Positions 11,175 to 23,591 of a stretch of 64,000 nucleotides of DNA are shown here, piece by piece. The notes under the pieces are model-generated. The model was not told where the DNA came from, did not search any database, and was given only the letters and a program-made list of their open reading frames with translations. This stretch comes from Macrothele yani (taxonomy: Eukaryota; Arthropoda; Arachnida; Araneae; Macrothelidae). The stretch lies in contig CM077016.1 of assembly GCA_039090855.1 (NCBI GenBank), forward strand, positions 54,051,936 through 54,115,935, read 5' to 3'. A program made the translations under genes and the position numbers. The first letter of the stretch is position 1; each line of letters opens with the position of its first letter.

Positions 11175-14100
11175 TAACTGGTTTTACTGACAGTAGCTAT
11201 AAGCTTAGAAGATGCTAACAGAATTTTAAAATATTAAGCATAATGCAACTACTAAAAGTTTTAATTTCTCAGAAAAGAAGGGAAACATTTTACATCAGAA
11301 AAAGCTGTAACAATGATACCTACTGGACTTTAGTGCATCTATTTTTAAGAAGCAACAAGCAATTTGTTTTCGAACAGATGTAGCAACACAGCCGTGCAGA
11401 AAGCGTCTACTTCCTTCTAAAAAGACTTTCTGAAAACATTGCTTGTTCCGATATGTGTCACAGTGCTGCCTACCTGAATAGATATCTTATATAAAAGATT
11501 GAAATCTATGAGGATGTGGGCCGTTCAGCTGACGAAGGTGGCAAATTAATTTTGTGGAATTATGGTTCCCACAGTAACGCCGTCATGAATCAGTCATTGG
11601 GAATTGTAAAGCTCATGAAAAAAGGAAAAGGTTCCACAACAGTTTTCCTCATGATCTCTATGATTCTTTTTTCCATTATGCTGGAAGATTAACTGTGTGT
11701 GTACTAGTTAACATGTAGGATTAGGTGTCAACATGTGTATTTTGTGCATTGAATCGTTGGGCTATGTAGATTGTGCCTTATTCACTCCTGGGCAACGCTG
11801 AAGCGAAGCAACCTAAAGAAATTCCGGTTTGACGGGTCACCGACCACTGGAAGTGTCAGATGAAACGTAGCTCATAGGAAAATGTTTCTTTAATTTTGTT
11901 TGTGAGCTTGAAAGTTACTGGTTTCACTATAAATCACATAAGAATCCGTGCGGACCGATGCACTCTACCTTGGTGTTATCATCTAGAGATTAATTTTATT
12001 TGGTACCTTCATCGTAGCAAATTAAGTTAACCTGTAACCAGACAAAAAATGGCAAAAACCATGTGTTGCATGAAAGATACTATTCCTCAAATGAATGAGT
12101 CAAAACGGTCATTTTTCACTCTATATTCAGTCATTTGTTGATATATATATTTCTTTATTTTAAAAGGTTAAGCAAATATATATCAGGTCCACCTCTCCCT
12201 AAGGTTTTTCTAAAGACGTAAAGCTGGAAACTACCGAAGATGGGGAGAATTACCATGCTGAAGATTAAAATGACATAATAGTAAATACAGTATTCATTGA
12301 CTAACCAAGAATTTGAGCATTCAAAAAATGTTCAACCCCCCTTACCTAAAACGTGCTTTCAAAGTTTTGAATCTACTCAGGTCTCAATGGCTAATTTTCA
12401 AATTTTCGCCTTAACTCTGGGTTCCAGATTTCAATATGGTATTTATATCCTTTTTTCCAACATAGTATTTTCTATTTCTCGAAATGTTATGATAAAACGA
12501 TCAAATAGAAATTATTTTATACTCATTCCTGGGAACAATAACTGAAAGACTCTTTGCTCAGTTAACTTGTGTTTTAAATAGGTTATTGAACTACATATGT
12601 TATCCTTCATCGAAAAAAGGAAAGAATATTCAGTCTAAATCAAGATTCCTCGAAATCCCACATTGGACTGAACTGAATAACAGAGACATAAAATATATGA
12701 CAAAAGTAATTAACAACCTTCACATGATCTTCAAGTGTAAGTGGTTTTCTTGACCGTAGCTATAAGCTTAGAAAATGTTAACAGAACTTTAAAAGATTAA
12801 GAATATAGCAACTAAAAGTTTTTATTTCTGATAAAAGAACGGAAACATTTTACATCAGAAAAAGCTGTAACATTAATGAAAACTATTTAAGAAGTAATAC
12901 GCAATTTATTTTAAAGAAGTAATACGCAATTTATTTTTAAGAATACGCAATTTATTTTTAAGAAGTAATACGCAATTGTTTCCGAACAGATGGAGCAAGA
13001 AGGCCGTGCAGGAAGCGTCTACTCCCTTCCAAAAAAGACTTTCTGAAAACATTGCTTGTTCCGATATGTGCCACAGTGCTGCCTACCTGAATAGATATCT
13101 TATATAAAAGATTGAAATCTATGAGGATGTAGGCCGTTCAGCTGACGAAGGTGGCAAATTAATTTTGTGGAATTATGGTTCCCACAATAGCGCAGTCATG
13201 AATCAGGCATTGGGAATTGTAAAGCTCATGAAAAAAGGAAAAGGATCCACAACTGTTTTCCTCATGAGCTCTACGATTCTTTTTTCCATTATGCTGGAAG
13301 ATTAACTGTGTGTGTACTAGTTAACATGTAGGATTAGATGTCAACATGTGTCTTTTGTGCATTGAATCGTTGGGCTATGTAGATTGTGTCTTATTCACTG
13401 CTGGGCTACGCTGAAGCGAAGCAACCTAAAGAAATTCCGGTTTGAGTGGTTACCGACCACTGGAAGTGTCAGATGAAACGTAGCTCATAAGAAAATTTTC
13501 TTTAATTTTGTTTGTGAGCTTGAAAGTTACTGGTTTCACTATAAATCACATAAGAATCCGTGCGGACCGATGCACTCTACCTTGGTGTTATCATCTAGAG
13601 ATTAATTTTATTTGGTACCTTCATCGTAGGAAATTAAGTTAACCTGTAACCAGGCAAAAAATGACAAAAACCATGTGTTCCATGCAAGATACTGATCCTC
13701 AAATGAATGAGTGAAAACGGTCATTTTTTCACTTTATATTCGGTCATTTGATGATATATATATATATATATTTTCTTTACTTTAAAAAGGTTAAGCAAAT
13801 ATATATTATTTCCATCTCTCCATAAGGTTTTTCTGAAGACTTAAAGCTGGGAACTACCGAAGATGGGGAGGAATACCGTGCTGAAGATCAAAATGACAGA
13901 ATAGTACATACAGTATTCATTGACCAACCAAGAATTTGAGAACTCAAAAAATTTTCAACCTCCCTGACCAAAAACGTGCCGTCAAAGTGTTTAATCTACT
14001 GAGGTCTCAACGGCTAATTTTCAAATTTTCGGCTTAACTCGTTGTTCCAGATTTCAATCTGGTATTTATATACTTTTTTCCAACATAGTATTTTCTATTT

Positions 14101-15896
14101 CTCGAAATGTTCATGATAAAACGATCAAATAGAAATCATTTTATACTCATTCCTCGGAGGAATCTCTGAATGACTCTTTACTCAGTTAACTTCTGTTTTT
14201 AGATAGGTTATTGAACTACATATGTTATCCTTCATCGAAATAGGGAAAGAATGTTCAATTTAAACCAAGATTCCCCGAAATCCCACATTGGACTGAACTG
14301 AATAACAGAAACATACAGTATACGAAAATGGCAATTAAAAACCTTCATATGATCTTCAAGTGTAAGTGGTTTTCTTGACCGTAACTATAAGCTTAGAAAA
14401 TGCTATTAGAATTTTAAAAGGTTAAGAATAATGCAACTAAAAGTTTTTATTTCTGAGAAAAGAACGGAAACATTTTACATCAGAAAAAGCTGTAACATTA
14501 ATGATAACGACTGGACTTTAGTGCATCTATTTTTAAAAAGCAACACGCAATTTATTTTCTAACACATGTAGCCCCAAAGCAGTGCAGGAAGCGTCTATTT
14601 CCTTCCAAAAAAGACCCTGAAAAAAATGCTTGTATCGGTATGTGTCACAGTGCTGCCTACCTGAATAGATATCTTAAATGAAAGATTGAAATCTATGAGG
14701 ATGTGGGCCGTTCAGCTGACGAAGGTGGCAAATTAATTTTGTGGAATTATGGTTCCCACAGTAGCGCCGTCATGAATCAGTCATTGGGAGCTGTAAAGCT
14801 CATGAAAAAAAGGAAAAGGTTCCACAACTGTTTTCCTCATGAGTTCTACGATTCTTTTTTCCATTATGCTGGAAGATTAACTGTGTGTGTACTAGTTAAC
14901 ATGTAGGACTAGGTGTCAACATGTGTCTTTTGTGCATTGCATTGTTGGGCTATGTAGATTGTGTCTTATTCACTCCTGGGCTACGCTGAAGCGAAGCAAC
15001 CTAAAGAAATTCCGGTTTGAGGTGTCACCGACTACTGGAAGTGTCAGATGAAACGTAGCTCATAAGAAAATTTCTCTTTAATTTTGTTTGTGAGCTTGAA
15101 AGTTACTGGTTTCACTATAAATCACATAAGAATCCGTGCGGACCGATGCACCCTACCTTGGTGTTATCATCTAGAGATTAATTTTATTTCGTACCTTCAT
15201 CGTAGCAAATTAAGTTAACCTGTAACCAGACAAAAAATGACGAAAACTTAGTGTTCCATGAGAGATACAAAATCCTCAAATGAATGAGTCAAAACGGTCA
15301 TTTTTTACTTTATATTCGGTCACTTGATGATATATATATTTCTTTATTTTAAAAGGTTAAGCAAACATATGTTAGGTTCACCTCTCCATAAGGTTTTTCT
15401 GAAGACTTCAAGCTGACAACTACCGAAGATGGGGAGGATTACCGTGCTGAAGGTTAAAATGACAGAATAGTAAATACAGTAATCACTGACCAACCAAACA
15501 TTTGAGCACTCAAACAATGTTCAACCCCCTTACCTAACACGTGCCTTCAAAATTTTGAATCTACTCAGGTCTCAACGGCTAATTTTCAAATTTTCTCCTT
15601 AACTTGGTGTTCCAGATTTCATTCTGATATTTATATACTTTTTTCCAACATAGTATTTTCTATTTCTCGAAATGTTCATGATAAAACGGTCAAATAGAAA
15701 TCATTTTATACTCATTCCTCGGAAGAATTACTGAATGACTCTTTGCTCAGTTAACTTGTGTTTTTAGATAGGTTATTGAACTACATATGGTATCCTTCAT
15801 CGAAATAGGGAAAGAATATTCAGTCTAAATCAAGATTCCTCGAAATCCCATATTGGACTGAACTGAATAACAGAAATATACAATATATGACAATAT
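11175..15896 (+). repeat. 1.6-kb satellite array, left (about three units)
   Basis: Three tandem units run in plus orientation. The landmark GCCGTTCAGCTGACGAAGG recurs near 11,520, 13,133 and 14,706, spacing about 1,613 and 1,573 bases. Units are clearly more diverged from one another than those of the right array. Short frames within (for example 12,297-12,545 and 14,703-14,906) recur with random breaks and are not genes. The array stops inside a unit at 15,896, where the inverted Tc1-B copy starts. Confidence 0.92.
12890..12980. repeat. 25-bp minisatellite inside a left-array unit
   Basis: AAGAAGTAATACGCAATTTA is repeated about four times, one copy being shortened. It is the reverse complement of the 25-bp repeat found inside the right-array units. 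The first and third left units do not have it expanded. Confidence 0.85.
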
Positions 15897-15905
15897 GTCC
15901 TTCTT

Positions 15906-17154
15906 TTATATATATGAAGTATGTCCTTCTTTAGCAGAAATGACTTCTTGAGTTCGTTTTGGCATTGACTCCACTAATTGAGTGCACATATTTTTGACTA
16001 CTTCATAATTGTGGAACCACACTTTTATAGCATTCGTTATCATGCGTTATTTGGTTGTACAGTCCATTTTACCTAAACGTCTCTTCAAAATATTCCACAA
16101 GATTTCTGTGGGATTTAAGTCTGGTGAATTTCCAGGCAAATGAAGCAAATGGATTTGCTTTTCCAACATGAAATGTTTGACCAATTTCGAATTGTGATAT
16201 GGGCCCAAGTCATGTTGAAATGTCCCGTCAAAAGTTTTCAAGAATGGTAAAACCTTACGTAATAATATTTCTACGTACTTGGCTGAATTCATCATAGCCG
16301 CCCCGGTGGCGCAGTGGTCTAAGCGATGGCCTCTGATCATTCGTCCGAGCGATGGGGTCCGGGTTCGAATCCTGGTGAGGCATGAATGTTGTGTTTGTCT
16401 TAAGGAACTGGCTCTCTCCCTTCCCTGGAACAAGTGACCCTAAATTAATGACGGGCGACTGCGTATAGCCCATTGAGTTGCTCACGGTGGTCGTTAAACC
16501 TCCAATCAAAAAAAAAAAAAAAAAATTCATCATACCTTGAACAGGAACTAAGCTTAAAATGCCATTTGATGTGAAAAAACCGAAAACGTCTGCTTCAGAG
16601 GGTGCTTTACAGTTTATTTGACCTGCTCAGGTCTTCAGGGTTCACAGTTGCGTCTTCTAAGAACATTTGCTTGGTAACCCTGCACAAATAAATGAGTTTC
16701 ATCACTGAAAATTACTTTTTCCAGTCGTCAGCAGTCCATGATTTATATTTTTTGGCCCATGCTAAACGTTTTATCTTCATTTTCTCATTCAGATATTGTT
16801 TTTTCGTTGGTCTTCTTGCCTTCCGGCCAACTTCCAGAAGCCTACGGCGTACAGTTGAATCACTAACATCACAACCACTAGCCAATAAATCTCTTTGTAG
16901 GTCGGTGCTTGTTTTTTTTTTATTCATTTTACTATTTCTGATTAGATATCTATTGGTTCGTGGAGTTGTTTTTTGTTTTCTTCCACATTTACCTCTCCTT
17001 TTTGGAGACGATGATCCAGATGCATTGTTACGCGTAAGCAGTCTTGATACACTCTATTTGCCTACACCAACTGCAGAAGCGATATTTCTCACTGTCATAG
17101 AAGTGTGATCCTTCAGAGCAATTATTTTGCACTCTTCCTTGGGAAAATATCCAT
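15906..17154 (-). pseudogene. Tc1-B transposase, copy 1
   Basis: The minus-strand gene starts at 17,154 and ends at a TAA at 15,906-15,908. N-terminal helix-turn-helix sequence lies near 17,040-17,150. DVSDSTVRRRLLEVGRKARR is at 16,805-16,865 and WTADDWKK near 16,715-16,740. QHDLGPYHNSKLV (second Asp) and PDLNPTEILWNILKRRLGK follow below the SINE. The gene is split by the SINE at 16,297-16,524 and has frame changes before 16,930. The motif after the second Asp is DLGP, not the usual DNAP, in all three copies. Confidence 0.88.
16297..16524 (+). mobile_element. tRNA-headed SINE-1 in Tc1-B copy 1
   Basis: It has a tRNA-like 5' end with an A box (TGGCGCAGTGG) and a B box (GGTTCGAATCC), then a body and an A-rich tail of about 17. 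A duplicated target AATTCATCAT flanks it. Copies 2 and 3 of Tc1-B lack it, so it came after the duplication. Confidence 0.93.
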
Positions 17155-17411
17155 TTTTCAATACACGAAAGCAACACGTACTCACAGAGAGCAAAAACTA
17201 ACATCCACCTGTCACACACGAAAGCTCCCAAGTGAAGCGCCTATTTCCTGTTTAAAACCGGTCAAACCACATTCTTACTATCAAGTTCTAACAGTCACAC
17301 TACCTCACAGCTGATAAAATCGATTTATGTGGGTTTCCGACATCAACTGGCGATCACATTACAATTCTGAGAATAAAATAGCTTCTCCCAATTAATTTGC
17401 ACGGTATAGTA

Positions 17412-18976
17412 TTTCAGATGCTGCACTTATGTCACCGTCTGCCAAAGTTATTTGAACCCATATTCCTTGTCTTTGGCTTATGAGAGTCCAATAATTTTTG
17501 GCTCCAGTTTCTTTATTGAAACTTCGTGATGTAACTTCAATACCAAATGTCCTGTGAAGTTTTCCGGGCCATCATTATCTTCTTTTGCGGATCTCTGTTG
17601 GACTTGAAATAAAATCAATACCGTGTCATGAGGTCCATGCATACCCTGACATTGTAGCTTCTTCCTCTATCAAAATTGTTCATACCTCCATGGACAGGAA
17701 TCCCAGGTTTTATTAAGGGTGGTATTGGGACACGGTAGCCTTCAGCTCTAATAATCGTTCTATTGGCTAACATTTGATCTTGACGTAAGACATCAACTTG
17801 AAAACAACAGAGACCTTGGCGATTGAATATTATAATGCTTGTTTTTGACCTACTTAAAATGTGTGCAGCTTGAGCATTAGAAATGTGCAAAGGCGTTGTT
17901 TTCAACCCATTATGAATGAGATAGTAGACAGCTTGAAACATTGTGTCATATCTTCGTTGAACACTTGTAGTCTCAGAAACAGAAGGAACTAATTCTTCTA
18001 TAAAAGTCTGCCATTGCTTCGGACATGACTGCTCATACTTTGAATGAGATAATTTAGGATCTTTTGCATCACTAAACTTCCCAACAAATCGTAGTCTTTG
18101 GCATATTCGCTGAGAACGGTAGCACACTTTTTAATGACACCATAAGATCGAACTTCATTCACAAATTTACCATAATCAATGTTACGTGCATAAAAAAGCC
18201 GGGAACATGTCTTCTCTCTCGGGGGTGAAAAGGCAATCTTTTCCTCATGAACTTCAATTAGCATTGATTTTATTTCTTTATTTGAGAAAGAAATCGCAGG
18301 GTTACACACAATTGACGTGGGTTAGAAACATCAAACAGAAGTCTTCGCTCTTTCCACGTTTAAAGGAAGTTACGAAAAAATTCTCATCGGCTGCCACCGG
18401 GAATCGAACCCAGGGTCTCCCAGTTACGTGCCGGACATGCTACCACTACATCACAGTAGTCTTGAATTCTCCAGACTCACAAACGTCTAACTGCCAATCC
18501 ACATATCAGGTTGCTTCTTGGAGCACCGTACAATGCTGAGGATTCACCAAAGATGGTAAGCCGCAACTGAACAAATAACCAGGAGGCGAATGAATAATTA
18601 ATACACACAATTCAGGTGAATTAGGAACATCAAACAGAACTCCAAGAAGCAACCTGCCATGTAGTTTGGCAGTTAGTTGTATGCTAGTCTGAAGAATTTG
18701 AGGTCGCTGTGGTGCAATGGTAGCATGTCTGGCGCGTAACTGGAAGACCCTGGGTTCGATTCCCGGTGGTGGCCGATGAAAATTTCTCCGTGACTCACTT
18801 TTAAACGTGGAAAGGTCGGCGACTTCTGTTTGAAAATCGCAGGGTTTTGTTCCATAAATGCATCCCGAATATCCGATAACGTATAAGTTTTATAATCAAA
18901 ATTCAAATCTTCAATAAATCTTCTAAAACAATATTTGAAATGTAACCATTTGTCTCATTCTTAAAATTAAACGTAC
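17412..18976 (-). pseudogene. orfS, copy 1 (inverted, middle part)
   Basis: This is an unidentified protein of the kind found repeatedly in invertebrate genomes, possibly carried by a mobile element. From memory it resembles uncharacterised proteins with a YHxxCY motif, an RSK motif and a DN-F-D-x-E-E motif. Seen in this copy: NFDYKTYTLSDIRDAF near 18,850-18,906; then a 530-bp insertion (18,304-18,833); EIKSMLIEVHEEKIAF near 18,220-18,275; LSRSKTSIIIFNRQGLC near 17,810-17,860; and VPIPPLIKPGIPVHGGMNNF near 17,670-17,735. A frameshift near 18,085 is shared by all three copies. No function is assigned. Confidence 0.7.
18304..18833. mobile_element. Fold-back tRNA-headed element (SINE-2 pair), copy 1
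   Basis: Two oppositely oriented tRNA-like heads (near 18,398-18,470 minus and 18,703-18,774 plus; B box GGTTCGATTCC) point outward from a shared centre. The insertion is flanked by the 13-base duplication AAATCGCAGGGTT at 18,291-18,303 and 18,834-18,846. Ends near both sides read as mirror images (GACTTCTGTTTG and its complement). The same insertion is at the same site in the other two orfS copies. Confidence 0.88.
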
Positions 18977-19046
18977 AGACATGCTGCGAATTTCAGGCCA
19001 ATCGGATGCTCCCTTCTTGGTGTTGCATTTTGGGTGGCCAGCAGTG
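18971..19046 (+). mobile_element. Solo terminal fragment of Tc1-A
   Basis: About 75 bases match the 5' end of Tc1-A next to its terminal repeat (TTTCAGGCCAATCGGATGCT, then GGTGGCCAGCAGTG before TA). No transposase is attached. It sits at the junction between inverted orfS copy 1 and direct copy 2. A matching but outer-truncated end precedes copy 3 at 39,130-39,172. Confidence 0.88.
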
Positions 19047-19227
19047 TAAATAAATGAAATAAATTAATGGTTTTCTGGTGCGTTTAATTCGAAGAAGGCA
19101 TGAAACATGAACTGGGACCAGTATAATTCCATATTCTGTACCAAATAGAGGTCAGATATGCAGTTTATTAAAATAATGTAATTAATATATTTTCAATTTT
19201 GTTACACATTCAAACAGGGTCATTTAT

Positions 19228-19480
19228 AAGGTTTTAAAGTGCAGGCTGTGGAATTGGAACATTCACTTACGAAGGAAGAAAAGATGTTTGTATCATATAA
19301 AAATCAAGGGGAACAGAAACATTGTATTGGGTAGACTGGTCGAGATCAACTTAAAGAAGCTAGTGCTGTTTTGAATGATGGACTTGCTATAACTGATGAT
19401 TAATCGAGGACTGATTTTACTTACCACATGAAGTGCTATATAGGCCTTACATCCTAAAGTAAAAACGAACCCAGAAATCA
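19228..19480 (+). pseudogene. orfS, copy 2, N-terminal fragment
   Basis: The plus frame reads KEEKMFVSYKNQGEQKHC, LKEASAVLNDGLAITDD and TYHMKCYIGLTS with three in-frame stops. The YHMKCY motif is the zinc-ligand-like signature seen near the N-terminus of the uncharacterised family to which orfS seems to belong. It is cut by a SINE at 19,481 and resumes for about 90 bases at 19,702. Copy 3 has the same arrangement at 39,540. Confidence 0.6.
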
Positions 19481-19701
19481 GCCGCCCCGGTGGCGCAGTG
19501 GTCTAAGCGATGGCTTCTGATCATTCGTCCGAAAGGGGTCCGGGTTTGAATCCCGGTGAGGCATGGATGTTGTGTTTGTCTTACGGCACTGGCTCTCTCC
19601 CTTCCCTGGAACCAGTGGCCCTAAATTAGGGACGGACGACTGCTTATAGCCCTTTGAGTTGCTCACGGTGGTCGTTAAACCTCCAATAAAAAAAAAACAA
19701 C
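19481..19701 (+). mobile_element. SINE-1 inserted in orfS copy 2
   Basis: Complete head (A box TGGCGCAGTGG, B box GGTTTGAATCC with one change), body and A-rich tail. The target duplication AACCCAGAAATCA flanks it. The orthologous insertion is in copy 3 at 39,782-40,009, so it predates the duplication. Confidence 0.93.
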
Positions 19702-19856
19702 AACCCAGAAATCAAATGAGAAAGAAAAGCTACACCAGTCTCTAAAAAGCACTGACAACAAGAGTGAAAAGCTTAAAACAACGGCTGTTCCTTAAAAACT
19801 GGGAGTAAAATCACACAAAATGAAGAAATATAGGTACAGCAAAATATATGCTATTC

Positions 19857-21122
19857 TCACTCAAAGTATCTTGCCTCGGATGATATGCAACGATCCCATC
19901 GTTCAGTCCACTTTTTGAAGCATGTGGCAAAGGCATATTGTGGAAGCTGCTTCTGCGACCCCTGTGCAGCATGAATAACGTCCGCATCTGTGCTGAATGT
20001 TGCGCCACGGAACTTCTCCTTCATTGTTGGAAACAACCAAAAATCGCGCGGGGCAAGGTCAGGACTGTGGGTAGGCTGTGGCATGATTTTAATACTATAT
20101 TTCGTAAAAACTATTGAACACAAGCAGCCACATGTGGGCGGCCGTTATCATGGTGTAAGGTCCACTTGTCCACCAGTTCCGGTTGCTTAATAGATGTATG
20201 TCGTCGCATACGCTTAAAGACTGAAATGTAACACTCAGCATTGACAGTAATTTGTGGACGAACGCCATGCTGGTACATTACACCTTTATGATCAAAGAGA
20301 ATTATCATCACCTTCCCAGCTGATTTGGTTTGACGGACTTTTTCGGAGGAGCCGAGCCTGTGTGTTTCCAGACACTCGTTGGCGCAGTGGTCTAAGCGAT
20401 GGCTTATGATCATTAGTCCGAAAGGGGTCCGGGTTCGATTCCCGGTAAGGCATGGATGTTGTGTTTGTCTTACGGCACTGGCTCTCTCCCTTCCCTGGAA
20501 CCAGTGGCCCTAAATTAGGGACGGGCGACTGCTTATAGCCCATTGAGTTGCTCACGGTAGTCGTTAGACCTTAAAATCAAAAATCAAAAACACTCGTTGT
20601 GCGCTTCGTGAGGGGGTCGAAACAGTGGACCCATGTTTCATCGGCAGTTATTACTGTGTTTAGAAAGTTTGGATCCTTTGCAATTATTTGTTTCCACTCA
20701 TGACACACCTGAACTCTGGCTAACAATTGTTCTCTCGTCAGGTGATGAGGTACCCATCTGCAACACACACGATGCAGCAGTTTTTTGCCGCGTAGAATGC
20801 GGACTGCCGACGGTTTTGAAATATTTGTTGACGCCGCTATGTCTTCACACGTCATTCTTCGATCTTCTTGCAGGATTGCCCAAATAGTGTTAACAATACG
20901 CTCCGTAACAACACTTTCAGGTCGACTAGGCCTAGATGTGAGTTTTGCCGACATACGCCATTTTTTGAAATCATGGTGCCATCTAAAAATTGTTGACTCA
21001 CCCAAACATTTATCTTTGTAAGCTTTTATCATTAAATGAACTGTTTGTGGAGTAGCTTTACCCAAACGACAGAAAATTTTAATCGCACAACGCATTTCAG
21101 TTCTGAACTCTGAATCAGTCAA
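19857..21122 (-). pseudogene. mariner transposase, copy 1, SINE-disrupted
   Basis: This is a DD34D-type mariner transposase on the minus strand, with its start at 21,122. N-terminal MTDSEFRTEMRCAIKIF and the helix-turn-helix GESTIFRWHHDFKKW precede RPSRPESVVTERIV. TADETWVHCFDPLTK holds the first Asp near 20,625. A SINE (20,382-20,589) follows. Then come WTLHHDNGRPHVA (second Asp near 20,150) and THSPDLAPRDFWLFP (third Asp near 20,050), and the stop is at 19,857. A one-base frameshift lies just after the second Asp. Terminal repeats were not resolved by eye. A near-identical copy is at 40,163-41,428. Confidence 0.92.
20382..20589 (+). mobile_element. SINE-1, 5'-truncated, in mariner copy 1
   Basis: It begins within the A box (GCGCAGTGG), keeps the B box (GGTTCGATTCC) and body, and ends in an A/T-rich tail. 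The target ACACTCGTTG is duplicated at 20,372-20,381 and 20,590-20,599. The same insertion is in mariner copy 2. Confidence 0.92.
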
Positions 21123-21887
21123 GCATTATCCACTTCTAATAACCGCACAGACTCCCCCCCCCCTCTAGGGGTTATATAAGACTCGTAAACCCTGCCACTT
21201 AAATCTGCATATTCATACACATAGTACCACTGCCGCCCAATTGCCCTTACAGTCAAATCCGGGTTCCTCATGTTACTCCCAACGCCTTGACCGTTTCTTC
21301 CTTTTTTTTTTCTTTTTTTTTTTGGAGCTTTTTGTCATTCTAGCTTGGTCCCTACACAGGAATTGGGGGCTTCATGATCACCGTGAGTCACCTCCATAGT
21401 TGTATGGCGAAATGCAAACCTGCCTTAAACAACCGCGCAATAACGAAACCAGAATCTTCTGCCACGGCTAATTACTGTTGCCATAGATACTTCCTTAATT
21501 CAGTTAGTCGTCTGCGTGGTTATGCTTCCTTTTTGCATTGTTGCCAATTAAAAAAAAATACTCTCAGTTTTTATGGAACGGCCGTTGTACAAGTGTAAAG
21601 CATAAAACAAGACAGTTCCTTTTCGAAGTGGAACCAAAATAATGGCGTCTGTACGTTCAATTTGAAATCAATCGAAACGCAGGGGAGGGGGGGGAGACAA
21701 TTGTTTCGAACTTGTGAACGTGAAGATCTCCTATGCACAACCAGATATTTTAATGAGGTTTTAACAGAACAAGTACCCTGGATGACACAATAAGCGTATT
21801 CGCTGCCGACTTAATGTACCACAATAGTTGCATAAAAGCATGCATAAAAAAGTATATAACATCAAAAACACACTTAATTTTAAGAAT
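21123..21887. other. Non-coding stretch of the duplicated segment
   Basis: It contains a poly-pyrimidine run near 21,297-21,322 and a C-run at 21,154-21,163. About 140 bases near 21,685-21,825 are absent from the matching place in copy 3 (near 41,985). No gene is seen; the 74-codon frame at 21,374-21,598 is conserved in copy 3 but shows no motif. Confidence 0.6.
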
Positions 21888-22010
21888 GAGACGAATGGTT
21901 ACATTTCAAATATTGTTTAAGAAGATTTACTGAAGATTTGAATTTTGATTATAAAGCTTATACGTTATCGGATATTCGGGATGCATTTATGGAACAAAAC
22001 TCTGCGATTT

Positions 22011-22540
22011 TCAAACAGAAGTCGCCGGCCTTTCAACGTTTATAAGTGAGTCACGGAAAAATTCTCATCGGCCACCACCGGGAATCGAACCCAGGGTCTT
22101 CCAGTTACGCGCCAGACATGCTACCATTGCACCACAGCGACCTCAAATTCTCCAGTCTAGCATACAACTAACTGCCAAACTACATGGCAGGTTGCTTCTT
22201 GGAGTTCTGTTTGATGTTCCTAATTCACCTGAATTGTGTGTATTAATTATTCATTCGCCTCCTGGTTATTTGTTCAGTTGCGGCTTACCATCTTTGGCGA
22301 ATCCCCAGCATTGTGCGGGGCTCCAAGAAGCAACCTACCATGTGGTTTGGCAGTTATTCGTTTGTGAGTCTGGAGAATTCGAGACTAATGTGATGCAGTT
22401 TTAGCATGTCCGGCGAGCAACTGGGAGACCCCGGATTTGATTCCCGGTGGCGGCCGATGAGAATTTTTTCGTAACTCCCTTTAAACGTGGAAAGAGCGAC
22501 GACTTCTGTTTAATGTTTCTAACCCACGTCAAATGTGTGT
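22011..22540. mobile_element. Fold-back tRNA-headed element (SINE-2 pair), copy 2
   Basis: Heads of opposite orientation lie near 22,073-22,145 (minus) and 22,380-22,460 (plus). The flanking duplication is 21,998-22,010 and 22,541-22,553 (AAC[T/C]CTGCGATTT, one difference). It occupies the same site as copies 1 and 3. Confidence 0.88.
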
Positions 22541-23273
22541 AACCCTGCGATTTCTTTCTCAAATAAAGAAATAAAATCAATGCTAATTAAAGTTCATGAG
22601 GAAAAGATTGCCTTTTCACCCCCGAGAGGGAAGACATGTTCCCGGCTTTTTTATGCACGTAACATTGATTATGATAAATTTGTGAATGAAGTTCGATCTT
22701 ATGGTGTCATTAAAAAGTGTGCTACCGTTCTCCGCGAATATGCCAAAGACTACGATTTGTTGGGAAGTTTAGTGATGCAAAAGATCCTAAATTATCTCAT
22801 TCAAAGTATGAGCAGTCATGTCCGAAGCAATGGCAGACTTTTATAGAAGAATTAGTTCCTTCTGTTTCTGAGACTACAAGTGTTCAACGAAGATATGACA
22901 CAATGTTTCAAGCTGTCTACTATCTCATTCATAATGGGTTGAAAACAACGCCTTTGCACATTTCTAAAGCTCAAGCTGCACACAATTTAAGTAGGTCAAA
23001 AACAAGCATTATAATATTCAATCGCCAAGGTCTCTGTTGTTTTCAAGTTGATGTCTTACGTCAAGATCAAATGTTAGCCAATAGAACGATTATTAGAGCT
23101 GAAGGCTACCGTGTCCCAATACCACCCTTAATAAAACCTGGGATTCCTGTCCATGGAGGTATGAACAATTTTGATAGAGAAGAAGCTACAATGTCAGGGT
23201 ATGCATGGACCTCATGACACGGTATTGATTTTATTTCAAGACCAACAGAGATCCGCAAAAGAAGATAATGATG

Positions 23274-23591
23274 AAAGAAATACGGGATTACGCCATATAA
23301 TACAAATTTTGAAGATGACAATCCGATTTTTGGCGTAAATGTGAATGAATGCCGGTTGCTTCGACTAGCGAATCCTGTGATGGTTAAATTCAAATTGATC
23401 GGAAACTTGATACTTGGTCGTTCTGGGTGGTGTAGTGGTTAGCATACCTAGGCGTTTTCTGGGAGACGCGGGTTCGAGTCCCGCTCCAGGACGATGAATA
23501 TTTTCAAGTTTTCAGATATTATCTGACTTACCATCCTTGTCACATTTACGCTAAAAATCGGATTATCATCTTCAAAAAAAAAAAAAAAAGA
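23274..23591 (+). mobile_element. tRNA-bearing insertion with 34-bp inverted repeats (SINE-3)
   Basis: A 318-bp insertion flanked by AGAAGATAATGATG (23,260-23,273 and 23,592-23,605). Orfs copies 1 and 3 keep the empty site. It ends in about 17 A. Inside, 23,311-23,344 and 23,540-23,573 are inverted repeats with three differences. Between them is a tRNA-like body (23,419-23,492) with A box TGGTGTAGTGG, B box GGTTCGAGTCC, a perfect T stem (GCGGG/CCCGC) and a near-perfect acceptor stem. Base 33 is not U, so a functional tRNA is unlikely. Confidence 0.85.

Larger units (their letters stand above)
15897..17409 (-). mobile_element. Tc1-B transposon, copy 1 (inverted, 3'-truncated)
   Basis: The 5' terminal repeat lies at about 17,385-17,409 (…TTTGCACGGTATAG, next to TA at 17,410-17,411). 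The 3' terminal repeat is missing: just past the transposase stop the sequence turns into satellite. A SINE is inserted at 16,297-16,524. Copies 2 and 3 are at 23,766-25,033 and 43,594-44,958. Confidence 0.9.

Noticed and set aside
18703..18774. A functional tRNA gene
   Set aside because: The A and B boxes and stems are tRNA-like, but the same sequence recurs in inverted pairs inside insertions with target duplications, and the anticodon loop lacks the usual U33. It is a SINE-type head.
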